Below, one piece after another: positions 17,386 through 25,976 of a stretch of 64,000 bases of DNA. The stretch spans positions 2,356,001-2,420,000 of the forward strand of contig NZ_JAUSXR010000001.1 in assembly GCF_030816155.1 (NCBI RefSeq). Reading direction: 5' to 3'. Each line of letters begins with the position of its first letter. Within the stretch, counting starts at the first letter, position 1. Origin of the DNA: Arthrobacter woluwensis. GTDB taxonomy: Bacteria; Actinomycetota; Actinomycetes; Actinomycetales; Micrococcaceae. The translations under genes and the position numbers were made by a program. The notes under the pieces were generated by a model. That model worked only from the letters and a program-made list of their open reading frames with translations, had not been told where the DNA came from and ran no database searches.

Positions 17386-18512
17386 CCCCGCCCACCACGG
17401 AGCAGCTGCACCGCGCCCTGGACACGGTCATCGACCCTGAACTCCGGCGCCCCATCACGGAGCTGGGCATGGTCGACGCGGTCGCGATCGACGACGACGG
17501 CGCGGTCCGTCTGCGCGTGCTCCTCACCATCCAGGGCTGCCCCCTGCGGGACACGATCACGGCCGATGCGACGGCAGCCCTGTTCACGGTCCCCGGAGTG
17601 ACGGCCGTGGACGTGGAGCTCTCCGTCATGACCCCCGAGCAGCGGCAGGCGCTCAAGGATCAGCTCCGCGGTCCCGGCGACACCCGCGGGATCCCGTTCA
17701 ACCAGCCCGGCAACTTCACCAAGGTGTTCGCTGTGACGAGCGGCAAGGGCGGCGTCGGCAAGTCCTCCGTGACGGTGAACCTCGCGTGCGCCCTCGCGGC
17801 CCGGGGCCTGCGCGTGGGCATCGTCGACGCCGACGTCCACGGTTTCTCGGTCCCGGGCCTCATGGGCATCACCCAGTCCCCGACCCGCGTGGACGAGCTG
17901 ATCCTGCCGCCCGTGGCCCACGGGGTGAAGGTCATCTCGATCGGCATGTTCGTGGAGGGCAACGCCCCCGTGGCCTGGCGCGGCCCCATGCTGCACCGCG
18001 CCCTGGAGCAGTTCCTCTCCGAGGTGTACTTCGGCGACCTGGACTACCTGTTCCTGGACCTGCCCCCGGGCACCGGCGACATCGCCATCTCCGTCTCCCA
18101 GCTCCTGCCGTCCGCCGAGGTCCTCGTGGTCACCACCCCGCAGTCGGCGGCGGCCGAGGTGGCCGAACGCTCCGGCACGGTCTCCACGCAGACCGGCCAG
18201 CGGGTGGTCGGCGTGGTCGAGAACATGTCATACCTGGACACCCCGGGCGGCGAGCGGCTCGAAGTGTTCGGCTCAGGAGGCGGTGAGACGCTCTCCCAGC
18301 GCCTGACGGAGACCCTCGGCTACCAGGTCCCACTCCTCGGAAAACTGCCCCTGGAAATCGCTCTCAGGGAGGGCGGCGACTCCGGCATGCCGGTCGTCCT
18401 GGCCCACCCGGACACCGCGGTCTCGCGCGAACTGCTCTCGGTGGCGGACGCGCTGGCCGCCAAGCCACGCGGGCTGAGCGGGCTCTCCCTCGGAGTCACC
18501 CCGCGGGGGTGA
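17382..18512 (+). CDS. mrp: Mrp/NBP35-family Fe-S cluster carrier ATPase
   Basis: Cytosolic P-loop ATPase that binds and transfers iron-sulfur clusters. Residues 1-95 form a DUF59/MIP18-like domain (TVIDPELRRPITELGMV); a ParA/MinD-type domain follows with deviant Walker A TSGKGGVGKSS (about 118-128) and switch DLPPGTGD. 376 residues, normal for the actinobacterial form. The usual C-terminal CxxC is not obvious, as in some actinobacterial homologues. Last gene of the operon, ended by a strong hairpin. Confidence 0.93.
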   Translation: MTPPTTEQLHRALDTVIDPELRRPITELGMVDAVAIDDDGAVRLRVLLTIQGCPLRDTITADATAALFTVPGVTAVDVELSVMTPEQRQALKDQLRGPGDTRGIPFNQPGNFTKVFAVTSGKGGVGKSSVTVNLACALAARGLRVGIVDADVHGFSVPGLMGITQSPTRVDELILPPVAHGVKVISIGMFVEGNAPVAWRGPMLHRALEQFLSEVYFGDLDYLFLDLPPGTGDIAISVSQLLPSAEVLVVTTPQSAAAEVAERSGTVSTQTGQRVVGVVENMSYLDTPGGERLEVFGSGGGETLSQRLTETLGYQVPLLGKLPLEIALREGGDSGMPVVLAHPDTAVSRELLSVADALAAKPRGLSGLSLGVTPRG

Positions 18513-18550
18513 CCGCCGGCCGTCCAGCCGGCCACGGCTCACCCCGGATA

Positions 18551-18594
18551 CGACGACGGCGTGCCGACCATCGGTGGTCGGCACGCCGTCGTCG
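18551..18594. terminator. Bidirectional terminator between mrp and tatB
   Basis: CGACGACGGCGTGCCGACCA, loop TCGG, perfect complement: 20-bp stem between convergent genes. Confidence 0.92.
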
Positions 18595-18609
18595 TGTTGG
18601 CAGCTCGGC

Positions 18610-19002
18610 TCAGGTCGCCTCGGTGTCGAAAGGCGCGCTTTCGCCTTCGGCCAGTCGCGGGATCTCCCGCTCCGGCATGGCGGTCGCGACGGCGGCCGCA
18701 CCCACGGCGGCCGCACCCACGGCGGCCGACGCCGCGGCCGGGGCGTCCGGTTCCAGCAGCGCTTCGCGGATGATGCGGCGCGGATCGTACTGACGGGGGT
18801 CGTACTTGCGCCAGTCGACCTCGTCGATGTCGATGCCGACCTCGTCCTTGATCTGCTCCCGTGCGCCGGAAGCCATCTTCCGGACGCCACGGACCAGATT
18901 CATCAGGCCCTGAGTGTATTCGGGCAGACGCTTGGGGCCGATCACCAGAATGCCGATGATCAGCAGGATCAGGAATTCTGGCCCATTAATACCGAATATC
19001 AC
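18610..19002 (-). CDS. tatB: Sec-independent protein translocase TatB
   Basis: Twin-arginine translocon subunit that receives Tat substrates with TatC. 130 residues: short N-terminus, one membrane helix (PEFLILLIIGILVIGP), an amphipathic helix beginning KRLPEYTQGLMNL, and a disordered Ala/Glu C-terminus. The acidic FGINGPE beginning is the TatB form rather than TatA. TAGTCT ends 7 nt before the GTG start: own leaderless promoter. The C-terminal AAAVG repeats come from a 15-bp tandem DNA repeat. Confidence 0.92.
   Translation of the reverse strand: MIFGINGPEFLILLIIGILVIGPKRLPEYTQGLMNLVRGVRKMASGAREQIKDEVGIDIDEVDWRKYDPRQYDPRRIIREALLEPDAPAAASAAVGAAAVGAAAVATAMPEREIPRLAEGESAPFDTEAT
18691..18725. 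repeat. 15-bp tandem repeat inside tatB
   Basis: Two exact copies of GGCGGCCGCACCCAC and a partial third, encoding GAAAV repeats in the disordered TatB tail; likely slippage-prone. Confidence 0.85.
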
Positions 19003-19009
19003 GTTGGAA

Positions 19010-19015
19010 AGACTA
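19010..19015 (-). promoter_or_regulatory. -10 element of leaderless tatB promoter
   Basis: TAGTCT on the minus strand, 7 nt before the tatB GTG. Confidence 0.55.
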
Positions 19016-19083
19016 CCCTCTCCCCCGCCTCCCGGACGATCCCGGACGTGGGGCCGATCTTCAGTGACACGGAGCGGATCCGG

Positions 19084-19725
19084 TCAGTGGATTCCCGCCA
19101 CACGAGGGAGCTTGAGCTGGGGCCGTCCGGTGGCCGTGCGACGCGGATCGCGGTCCGCCAGAGCGGTCCGGAGAAGCGCACGCCCACGGTGGATCCGGGA
19201 GCGCACGGTGCCGAGCTTGATGCCGAGTGCGGTGGCGACCTCATCGTAGGAGAAACCCTCGATGTCGCACAGGATCACGGCCGTGCGGAATTCGATCGGC
19301 AGCTTGTCCAGCGCCGCCTGGATGTCGGAATCCAGGTTGTTGAATTCGAAGCTGCGTTCCGGGCTGGTCTCGTTGCCGGGAATCCGCTGATCGGCGTCCT
19401 CGGGCAGTCCGTCGAAGCGGATGCGGGCCTTGCGGCGCACCTGGTCCAGGAAGAGGTTGGTGGTGATGCGGTGGAGCCAGCCGTCCAGCGTGCCGGGCTT
19501 GAACTTGTCCAGGGACTTGAAGGCCCGGACGAAGACCTCCTGCGTGAGGTCCTCGGCGTCGTGGCGGTTGCCCGTGAGACGGAAGGCGAGTCGGAAGACC
19601 TTGGCGGAGTGGTTGGTGACCACTTCCTCCCAGCTGGGGCGCTTCCATTCCTCCAGCGGCGTTTCCACCTGGCCGGAGTCCTCGACTGCCACCGCGGTGG
19701 CAGGATTGTCAGCCATGTTCAGCAT
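19084..19725 (-). CDS. sigE: ECF RNA polymerase sigma factor SigE
   Basis: Extracytoplasmic stress sigma factor of 213 residues. Region 2 is [17 protein letters not shown] with [14 protein letters not shown]; region 4 is [21 protein letters not shown]. Position matches the mycobacterial locus (divergent O-methyltransferase on one side, tatB and mrp on the other). However, no anti-sigma factor or HtrA protease gene lies between sigE and tatB: only 81 nt separate them. ATG start with GGGAGC ribosome site. Confidence 0.92.
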   Translation of the reverse strand: MLNMADNPATAVAVEDSGQVETPLEEWKRPSWEEVVTNHSAKVFRLAFRLTGNRHDAEDLTQEVFVRAFKSLDKFKPGTLDGWLHRITTNLFLDQVRRKARIRFDGLPEDADQRIPGNETSPERSFEFNNLDSDIQAALDKLPIEFRTAVILCDIEGFSYDEVATALGIKLGTVRSRIHRGRALLRTALADRDPRRTATGRPQLKLPRVAGIH

Positions 19726-19883
19726 GTCCTGCTCCCTTCCGATCCATCCCCCGATGGCGGGTATGCGCCATACCGAGCCCCGGCTTCAATCGCCAGCACT
19801 TTGACCGTTATCATGTCAAGGTTCCCTGTGAAATATCTGGGGAGCTTCTTCCGAATTCATCTTTTCCGCAGAGGGCGAACCAC

Positions 19884-20516
19884 ATGAGCACCGACAAATC
19901 CACCAGCTGGTCCTTCACCGAAGGCCTGCCGGAGGAAGACCAGGTGCTCCTCAGGGCACGGGAACGTGCTTTCGACCTGGGGGTTCCCGCGGTCTCGGCG
20001 GGCACCGGCATGGCCCTCTCGGTCCTCGCCGCCACGGCGAAGGCCCGGACCGCCGTGGAGATCGGCACCGGCGCGGGCGTCTCCGGCGTCTATCTGTTGC
20101 GCGGGCTCTCCCCGCAGGCGGTGCTGACCTCGATCGATCACGATGTGGAGCACCTCCGTGCGGCCCGTGTGGCCTTCGCCGAAGCCGGCGTCCCCGCCAA
20201 CCGCACCCGCACCATCTCCGGCCGCGCTCAGGACGTCCTGCCGCGCCTCACCGATTCCGCCTACGATCTCGTCTTCATCGACGCCGACAAGGCTCAGGCG
20301 CCCGTCTACGTCACCCAGGCGCTCCGCCTGCTCAAGCCCGGCGGCGTCCTCCTGCTCAACGATGCCCTCGACCGCGACCGCGTGAGCAACCCTGCGAACC
20401 GCGACCAGACCACCGTCGCCCTGCGCCAGCTCATCAAGAGCCTGCGCGAGGACGAGGGCGTGCTGGCGACCGTGTTCACCGCCGGCGACGGCCTCCTCGC
20501 CGCGGTCAAGCGCTGA
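19884..20516 (+). CDS. SAM-dependent O-methyltransferase
   Basis: Class I O-methyltransferase of 210 residues (caffeoyl-CoA-OMT-like, orthologous in position to the gene beside mycobacterial sigE). SAM motif VEIGTGAGVSG (about 53-63), acidic DLVFIDADK, and LLNDALDRDRV. Substrate unknown. Divergent from sigE across 158 bp; AGAGGG ribosome site before ATG. Confidence 0.9.
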   Translation: MSTDKSTSWSFTEGLPEEDQVLLRARERAFDLGVPAVSAGTGMALSVLAATAKARTAVEIGTGAGVSGVYLLRGLSPQAVLTSIDHDVEHLRAARVAFAEAGVPANRTRTISGRAQDVLPRLTDSAYDLVFIDADKAQAPVYVTQALRLLKPGGVLLLNDALDRDRVSNPANRDQTTVALRQLIKSLREDEGVLATVFTAGDGLLAAVKR

Positions 20517-20555
20517 GTCCGCGGAACTCTCAAACCGCTCAGCCTTAAATGCCGC

Positions 20556-20583
20556 AGCGCGGCCGCTTTCCAGCAGCCGCGCT
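20556..20583. terminator. Hairpin between O-methyltransferase and DUF3117 genes
   Basis: AGCGCGGC ... GCCGCGCT, 8-bp stem between convergent stops. Confidence 0.5.
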
Positions 20584-20593
20584 CCGTGTGCCT

Positions 20594-20764
20594 TCAGCTC
20601 TGCGTCACGCCCTCCAGGCAGCCCTTGAGCTCAGCGGCCTCCGCGGCGTTGAGCTCCACCACCAGGCGGCCTCCGCCTTCCAGCGGGACCCGCATGATGA
20701 GACTGCGTCCTTCTTTGGTCACTTCCATGGGTCCGTCCCCGGTCCGGGGCTTCATGGCGGCCAT
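20594..20764 (-). CDS. DUF3117 protein
   Basis: Small 56-residue protein (begins MAAMKPRTGDGPMEVTKEGR, ends GCLEGVTQS) that matches the near-invariant actinobacterial DUF3117 family (Rv1211 type). Fold and role are unknown; high conservation implies an important function. A strong AAGGAG ribosome site sits 8 nt before the ATG, inside a small palindrome AGGAGATTCTCCT. Confidence 0.92.
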   Translation of the reverse strand: MAAMKPRTGDGPMEVTKEGRSLIMRVPLEGGGRLVVELNAAEAAELKGCLEGVTQS

Positions 20765-20869
20765 AGGAGATTCTCCTTGTGTTCGTCGAGTGCGTCCAGC
20801 CTATTATCCCCTGAGTCGCGCGTCACAGGCTAATCGATGGACCAACCCGGACACGGGCGGGGCCCCAGG

Positions 20870-22126
20870 TCACGGCGGATAGTCTCCCCCGCCCGGCAGC
20901 TGGGCCCAGGCCCAGAGCCAGACGATCCACACGATCTGGAGCAGGGAGAACATCAGGACGACCGTCCAGCGGTACGCCCTCGAACGCGAGACGAATGCCG
21001 TCGCGAGGGCCAGCGGGAAGAGCGGCAGCAGCATCCGGAAGGTGCTGGTCTGCGGGTGCAGGAAGGCCAGCAGGTACCCGAAGTAGCAGGCACACCACAG
21101 GCGGAGTTCGACGCCGATCGCCCGGACCGCCGGAGCCTTCAGCAGAGCCCACGCCAGCCCGCCCACGAACACTACGAGGGCGATCGGGCCGAGTCCCGGT
21201 CCGAGAAGCCCGACGGCCATGTCCCACCACGGCTTGAACGGCACCAGGTCGGTCCCCCGCCAGACGGTCTCGGTGCGGGTGTAGGCCTGGGGGTCGCCGG
21301 TCTTCAGCCAGGCGAGCGCCGGCCAGGTGAGGGCGGCCGCGCAGGCCGCCACGGTCAGCGCCGCGTGGCGCAGCAGCGAGCCGAGCTCCTCCGGGGCCGG
21401 CCGGCGTCGTGCGCGCAAGAGCTCCCACAGGCGGTGGACCAGCAGCAGCCCCACGAGCGCGCCGAAAGGCACGCCGGTGGGACGGGAGAGCGCCGCGAGG
21501 ATGACGAACGGGATCGCGGTCAGGTAGCGCTTCCGCACGAGCGCCAGGAGCGAGGCGGCCAGCAGCAGGAGGTTCAGCGATTCCGCATACGGCACCTGCA
21601 GAATCCCGGCGACGGGGAACACGGCCACGAAGGCGGCGCCCCAGAAGGCCGTGCGATGCGAGGCGAAGCAGAGGAACAAGCGGAAGATCACCAGCACGGC
21701 GCACAGCCCGGCCACCATGGCGATCGCCGTCAGGGATGCCAGGACCGGCACCCCGAGGACGCCCGTGAGCGCCTTCCCCAACAGCGGGAACAGGGGGTAG
21801 AAGGCCCAGGCGTTCTCCTGGACGTTGCCGAGCGCGTCGACCGGGAGCTGCGACGGGTATCCCTGTTCGGCGGCCGTCTGATACCAGCGGCCGTCCCAGA
21901 TGGTGATGAAGTCCCAGTACCCGGGACTCGCCGGCATCCAGGGATTCATGCCCTGTTTGAACGCGGCGCCGGAGAAGACGAAGAAGCTGAAGACCCTGGC
22001 CGCCACGTAGACCGCGCTGAGCTGCGCCCACCAGGGCCAGCCCCGCGGCGACGTGATCATGTCCCGGGCGCGCGGCGCCGGCTCTCCCACGCCCCGGCGG
22101 AGCTCCTCGGAGACCGGCTCACTCAT
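20870..22126 (-). CDS. PIG-V-like mannosyltransferase (GT-C fold)
   Basis: Polytopic membrane glycosyltransferase of about 418 residues that probably uses a polyprenyl-phosphate sugar to mannosylate envelope glycans or lipids. Signature loop WDGRWY in FITIWDGRWYQTAAEQGYP and the WAFYPLFPLL motif match the PIG-V/GPI-mannosyltransferase family; about ten hydrophobic helices follow. Start taken at MSEPVSEELRR, overlapping the previous gene by 8 nt (ATGAGTGA); an ATG four codons earlier at 22138 is an alternative. Confidence 0.85.
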   Translation of the reverse strand: MSEPVSEELRRGVGEPAPRARDMITSPRGWPWWAQLSAVYVAARVFSFFVFSGAAFKQGMNPWMPASPGYWDFITIWDGRWYQTAAEQGYPSQLPVDALGNVQENAWAFYPLFPLLGKALTGVLGVPVLASLTAIAMVAGLCAVLVIFRLFLCFASHRTAFWGAAFVAVFPVAGILQVPYAESLNLLLLAASLLALVRKRYLTAIPFVILAALSRPTGVPFGALVGLLLVHRLWELLRARRRPAPEELGSLLRHAALTVAACAAALTWPALAWLKTGDPQAYTRTETVWRGTDLVPFKPWWDMAVGLLGPGLGPIALVVFVGGLAWALLKAPAVRAIGVELRLWCACYFGYLLAFLHPQTSTFRMLLPLFPLALATAFVSRSRAYRWTVVLMFSLLQIVWIVWLWAWAQLPGGGDYPP

Positions 22127-22500
22127 GCGGCTGGTCATCGCCGGCGGGCCCGACGACGGCGCCGCCCGCCGTCAGCTCCGCGATCCGGCCACGCAGCCGG
22201 CTCAGTTCGCTCTGCTGGACGGCGAGCTGATCCCGCAGGCGATCAAGGACCTCGTCGACCTGGTCCATCCGGTACCCGCGCAGGCCGAGCGAGAACCGCA
22301 GCCGGTCCACATCCGCGGGCGTGGGGCGTTCCGGGAGCAGCACGGCCGGCAGGTTCGCCGCCGGCTCCTCGAAACCGTCCTCCAGATCGGGGGCTGTCAC
22401 GGATCGTCCTCCCACCTTGATCCTGCGCAGCAGCGGCGTGGCCATGACGAAGGCCGCGCCGAGCACCACGATCGCGAGAAAAAACCAGGAGGAAACTCAT
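22119..22500 (-). pseudogene. DivIVA-domain membrane-anchored protein, frameshifted at codon 7
   Basis: The reading frame after position 22469 encodes a short membrane helix end (VVLGAAFVMATPLL), a linker, and a DivIVA-like coiled coil (FSLGLRGYRMDQVDEVLDRL). The only good start, ATG at 22500 (MSFLLVF), is in another frame; deleting one A from the six-A run at 22479-22484 joins them as MSFLLVFLAIVVLGAAFVM, a proper N-terminal membrane anchor, giving 126 residues. As written, translation could only begin inside the helix. Probably a cell-envelope or growth protein; located between the LOG gene and the mannosyltransferase. Confidence 0.8.
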
Positions 22501-22518
22501 GCCTCCATGGTGCCAGAA

Positions 22519-22555
22519 AGCCCCGCCCCGGCCGACAACCGACCGGGGCGGGGCT
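22519..22555 (-). terminator. Terminator after LOG-family gene
   Basis: AGCCCCGCCCCGG ... CCGGGGCGGGGCT, 13-bp perfect stem 14 nt after the stop on the minus strand. Confidence 0.88.
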
Positions 22556-22569
22556 CGCGGGGCGGAACC

Positions 22570-23346
22570 CTACTCGGGGCGCTCGTCCGAGGTGCCCGGG
22601 TGGACGTCGTGGAGCACCCGGCGCACGGCGTCGTCGGGGTCGTCCACCAGCTGGATCAGGTCCAGGTCCTGAGGGGACACCATGCCCTCGGCCACGAGCG
22701 TCCCCTTGATCCACTCGAGCATGGGCGTCCAGTAGTCCACGCCCACCAGCACGATCGGGAAGGAGGTCACCTTGTGGGTCTGGACCAGGACCATGGCCTC
22801 GAACAGCTCATCGAGCGTCCCCAGACCACCCGGCAGCACCACGAAGCCCTGGGCGTACTTCACGAACATGGTCTTGCGGGCGAAGAAGTACCGGAAGTTG
22901 ACGCCGAGGTCCACCCACTCGTTCATGCCCTGCTCGAACGGCAGCTCGATGCCGAGGCCCACCGAGACCCCGCCGCCCTCGACGGCGCCCTTGTTGGCGG
23001 CCTCCATCGAGCCGGGCCCGCCGCCAGTGATCACCGCGACGCCGCTCTCGGCGAGCTTGCGGCCGATCTGCACGCCGAGTTCGTAGTACCGGGAACCGGG
23101 TTTGGTGCGGGCCGAACCGAACACGCTGATGGCCGGTCCGAGCTCCGCCAGGGCGCCGAAGCCCTCAACGAACTCGCTCTGGATCCGCATGACGCGCCAC
23201 GGGTCGGAGTGGACGAAGGCGCCCGGCGTGCCGCTGTCCAGCAGGCGGTGGTCCGCCATTTCGATGCCGGCCTGCCCGCGCCGCAGTTCCACGGGGCCGC
23301 GACGCCGGGGTTCGTTGTGCCGGGGGGAAGTGAAGTGCGTGCTCAT
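22570..23346 (-). CDS. LOG-family protein (TIGR00730, nucleotide phosphoribohydrolase-like)
   Basis: 258 residues with the two LOG/lysine-decarboxylase-like motifs: GGGPGSMEAANKGA and PGGLGTLDELFE. The family hydrolyses nucleoside 5'-monophosphates, including cytokinin ribotides, releasing base and ribose phosphate; the bacterial role is unclear. An Arg-rich N-terminal extension precedes the core. TAGCCT lies 6 nt before the ATG: leaderless. Neighbour order resembles the Rv1205 region of mycobacteria. Confidence 0.9.
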   Translation of the reverse strand: MSTHFTSPRHNEPRRRGPVELRRGQAGIEMADHRLLDSGTPGAFVHSDPWRVMRIQSEFVEGFGALAELGPAISVFGSARTKPGSRYYELGVQIGRKLAESGVAVITGGGPGSMEAANKGAVEGGGVSVGLGIELPFEQGMNEWVDLGVNFRYFFARKTMFVKYAQGFVVLPGGLGTLDELFEAMVLVQTHKVTSFPIVLVGVDYWTPMLEWIKGTLVAEGMVSPQDLDLIQLVDDPDDAVRRVLHDVHPGTSDERPE

Positions 23347-23352
23347 GGTCTT

Positions 23353-23358
23353 AGGCTA
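23353..23358 (-). promoter_or_regulatory. -10 element of leaderless LOG-gene promoter
   Basis: TAGCCT on the minus strand, 6 nt before the start codon. Confidence 0.6.
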
Positions 23359-23438
23359 ACGGGATCAGCCCAGCTCAGCGTGGATCACAATCCGGCAGAG
23401 ATTGTGCGCTTGAGTTCACATTGCCCAAAAGATGTGAC

Positions 23439-23444
23439 TAAGGT
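23439..23444 (+). promoter_or_regulatory. -10 element of glutamate transporter operon
   Basis: TAAGGT ends 6 nt before the ATG; a TTCACA at 23415-23420 lies 18 bp upstream as a possible -35. Leaderless transcription of the first gene. Confidence 0.6.
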
Positions 23445-23450
23445 CATGGC

Positions 23451-24206
23451 ATGACCGCACATGAGGAAGGGGAGGCCCTCGTCTCCCTCAAGGGCGTTAA
23501 CAAGCACTACGGCGCATTGCACGTTCTGCAGGACATCAATCTGCAGGTGAAGCGCGGCGAGGTGGTGGTGATCATCGGACCGTCCGGGTCCGGGAAATCC
23601 ACGCTGTGCCGGACCATCAACCGCTTGGAGACCATCGACGACGGTGTCATCACCATCGACGGCAAGGAGCTCCCGGCGGAAGGCAAGCAGCTCGCGAATC
23701 TGCGCGCTGATGTCGGCATGGTGTTCCAGTCCTTCAACCTCTTCGCGCACAAGTCCATCCTGGACAACGTGACGCTGGGCCCCATCAAGGTCAAGAAGCA
23801 GGACAAGGCCACCGCCGAGCGCGATGCGAGCGCACTTCTGGAACGGGTGGGGGTGGGCAAGCAGGCCCCGAAACTCCCCGCCCAGCTTTCGGGAGGCCAG
23901 CAGCAGCGCGTGGCGATCGCCCGTGCTCTGGCCATGAAGCCCAAGGTCATGCTGTTCGACGAACCCACCAGCGCTCTGGACCCCGAGATGATCAACGAGG
24001 TCCTGGACGTCATGGTCCAGCTGGCCAAGGAGGGGATGACCATGATCGTGGTGACTCACGAGATGGGCTTCGCCCGCAAGGCCGCGGACCGGGTGGTGTT
24101 CATGGCCGATGGGCAGATCGTGGAGGATTCCGAGCCCGAGGCGTTCTTCACGAATCCTCAGAGCTCCCGTGCCAAGGACTTCCTGTCCAAGCTGCTCACC
24201 CACTGA
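23451..24206 (+). CDS. gluA: Glutamate/polar amino acid ABC transporter, ATPase
   Basis: Cytosolic ATPase of an amino acid importer, 251 residues. Walker [11 protein letters not shown]-loop VFQSFNLF, signature LSGGQQQRV, Walker [13 protein letters not shown] and H-loop VVTHEM are all intact. The polar-amino-acid class is indicated by [10 protein letters not shown] and by the operon: binding protein and two permeases follow in the gluABCD order known from corynebacteria. Glutamate specificity is inferred from that order. Confidence 0.93.
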   Translation: MTAHEEGEALVSLKGVNKHYGALHVLQDINLQVKRGEVVVIIGPSGSGKSTLCRTINRLETIDDGVITIDGKELPAEGKQLANLRADVGMVFQSFNLFAHKSILDNVTLGPIKVKKQDKATAERDASALLERVGVGKQAPKLPAQLSGGQQQRVAIARALAMKPKVMLFDEPTSALDPEMINEVLDVMVQLAKEGMTMIVVTHEMGFARKAADRVVFMADGQIVEDSEPEAFFTNPQSSRAKDFLSKLLTH

Positions 24207-24344
24207 CCCCACCCACCACTGACGCTGTCGGCATGTGATGGCTCAGTGACCGATTTCTACTCGATTGCTCAGTACCGAGCCACGCACCCGGCTCATCTCC
24301 ATCTCCCCGGTCTGCCGACCGGACACGGAAAGGGAACGACAACC

Positions 24345-25259
24345 ATGAGGAAGCTTTTCACCGGCCGCACCGCGGCCCTGGGCGCCGCAGCCGCGGCACT
24401 CGCCCTGACGCTCTCCGCCTGTGGCGGCTCGAGCGGCGGTTCCCCGAGCGACGGCGCCGCAGGCGGCGGTGACGCTCCGTACACCGTCGCCAAGGACGTC
24501 TCCCTGACGGGCAGCCCGACCTTCGACAAGATCAAGTCCAATGACAAGATCCGCATCGGCGTCAAGCAGGACCAGCCCGGACTCGGCTACAAGGACGCAG
24601 CCACCGGCGAGTTCAGCGGCTTCGATGTGGAGATCGCCAAGTGGATCGCCGCTTCGCTCGGCTACGACAAGAGCAAGATCGAGTTCAAGCCGATCCCCTC
24701 CGCCAACCGCGAGTCCGCGATCCAGAACGGTGACATCGACTACTACGTCGGCACCTACTCCATCACCGACAAGCGCAAGAAGCAGATCGACTTCGCCGGA
24801 CCGTACTTCATCACGGGTCAGGGCCTGCTGGTGAAGTCGGACAACACCAGCATCAAGAGCGAGAAGGATCTCGGCGGCAAGAAGGTCTGCTCCGCCACCG
24901 GTTCCACTCCGATCCAGAACATCAAGGAGAACTTCAAGACCGCCGTCCCGGTCGAGTTCGAGAACTACTCGCAGTGTGTCGACGCCCTGAAGAGCGGCTC
25001 CGTTGACGCGGTCACCACTGACCAGGCCATCCTCCTGGGCTACGCCTCGCAGGATCCCGACAAGGCCCTCAAGGTGGTCGGCGAGCCGTTCACCACCGAG
25101 AAGTACGGCGTCGGCATGGCCAAGGGCGACGCCGCGCTGCGTCACTTCGTGAACAAGCTGTTCACGGATGGCAAGGACACCTGGACGAAGATCTACGACT
25201 CGACCCTCGGCAGCACCGGCACCAAGGTGCAGCAGCCGCCGGTGGATGACTACAAGTGA
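24345..25259 (+). CDS. gluB: Glutamate-type ABC transporter, substrate-binding lipoprotein
   Basis: Family 3 solute-binding protein, 304 residues. Lipoprotein signal peptide with lipobox LSAC (Cys26), then the binding domain (RIGVKQDQPGLGYKD, GFDVEIAKWIA, YVGTYSITDKRKKQIDFAGPY). The ATG at MRKLF is preferred over an earlier in-frame ATG because it starts the signal peptide and has AAAGGGAACG upstream. Confidence 0.93.
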   Translation: MRKLFTGRTAALGAAAAALALTLSACGGSSGGSPSDGAAGGGDAPYTVAKDVSLTGSPTFDKIKSNDKIRIGVKQDQPGLGYKDAATGEFSGFDVEIAKWIAASLGYDKSKIEFKPIPSANRESAIQNGDIDYYVGTYSITDKRKKQIDFAGPYFITGQGLLVKSDNTSIKSEKDLGGKKVCSATGSTPIQNIKENFKTAVPVEFENYSQCVDALKSGSVDAVTTDQAILLGYASQDPDKALKVVGEPFTTEKYGVGMAKGDAALRHFVNKLFTDGKDTWTKIYDSTLGSTGTKVQQPPVDDYK

Positions 25260-25264
25260 CATCC

Positions 25265-25292
25265 CTCGTGGGGCGGGGAACCGCCCCACGAG
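25265..25292 (+). terminator. Intercistronic hairpin between gluB and gluC
   Basis: CTCGTGGGGCGG, GGAA loop, CCGCCCCACGAG: perfect 12-bp stem just after the binding-protein gene. Typical position for an element that lets the binding protein be made in excess over the permeases. Confidence 0.75.
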
Positions 25293-25328
25293 CCGTCCCT
25301 GTCCCTGCGAGCGAAAGCGATCTGAGAC

Positions 25329-25976
25329 GTGAACACGCTGCTCGACAACCTCGACCTCTTCACTGAGGGCTTCAAGAACACCATCATCCTGTTCTTCTTC
25401 TCGGCCATCTTCGCCTTGATCATCGGCTCGGTGGTCGGCGCCATGCGCGTCTCCCCCGTTCCGGCGGCCCGGGCGGTCGGCACGGTGTACGTCAACCTGG
25501 TCCGCAACACCCCGCTGACCCTGATCCTGTTCTTCTTCGCTCTGGGCTATCCGAAGCTCGGCCTGCCGCAGATCAGCTTCATGGTGGCGGCGATCATCGG
25601 CCTCAGCCTGTACACCGCCACGTACATCGCGGAGACCATCCGGTCCGGCATCAACACCGTGCCGGTCGGTCAGGCTGAAGCGGCCCGCGCCATCGGTCTG
25701 GACTTCGGACAGACCCTGAGCCTGGTGGTCCTGCCCCAGGCCGTGCGCGCGGTGATCCCCCCGCTGTTCAGCGTGCTGATCGCGCTGCTGAAGAACACGA
25801 CGGTGGCCGCGGGCTTCTCGGTCATGGAGGCCGGCGCCATCCGGGCCAACCTGTCCGAACGCGGTGAACCCGCCATGGTCGGTCTCCTGTGGGTGGCCCT
25901 GGGCTTCATCATCCTGGTCGCTCTGCTCTCCCTGCTCCAGCGGCACTTTGAGAAGAAGTGGAAGGTGGCACGATGA
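25329..25976 (+). CDS. gluC: Glutamate-type ABC transporter, permease 1
   Basis: Polar amino acid permease (HisM/ArtQ family), 215 residues, about five membrane helices. The ATPase-contact EAA loop is visible as AEAARAIGLDFGQTLSLVVLPQAVR-type sequence near residue 118. GTG start. Its stop overlaps the next gene's ATG by 4 nt. Confidence 0.92.
   Translation: MNTLLDNLDLFTEGFKNTIILFFFSAIFALIIGSVVGAMRVSPVPAARAVGTVYVNLVRNTPLTLILFFFALGYPKLGLPQISFMVAAIIGLSLYTATYIAETIRSGINTVPVGQAEAARAIGLDFGQTLSLVVLPQAVRAVIPPLFSVLIALLKNTTVAAGFSVMEAGAIRANLSERGEPAMVGLLWVALGFIILVALLSLLQRHFEKKWKVAR

Noticed and set aside
19803..19826. Possible SigE autoregulatory promoter (GGAACC followed by GGTC on the minus strand)
   Set aside because: The spacing (about 14 nt) and -10 do not fit the usual GGAAC-N16-18-GTT pattern.
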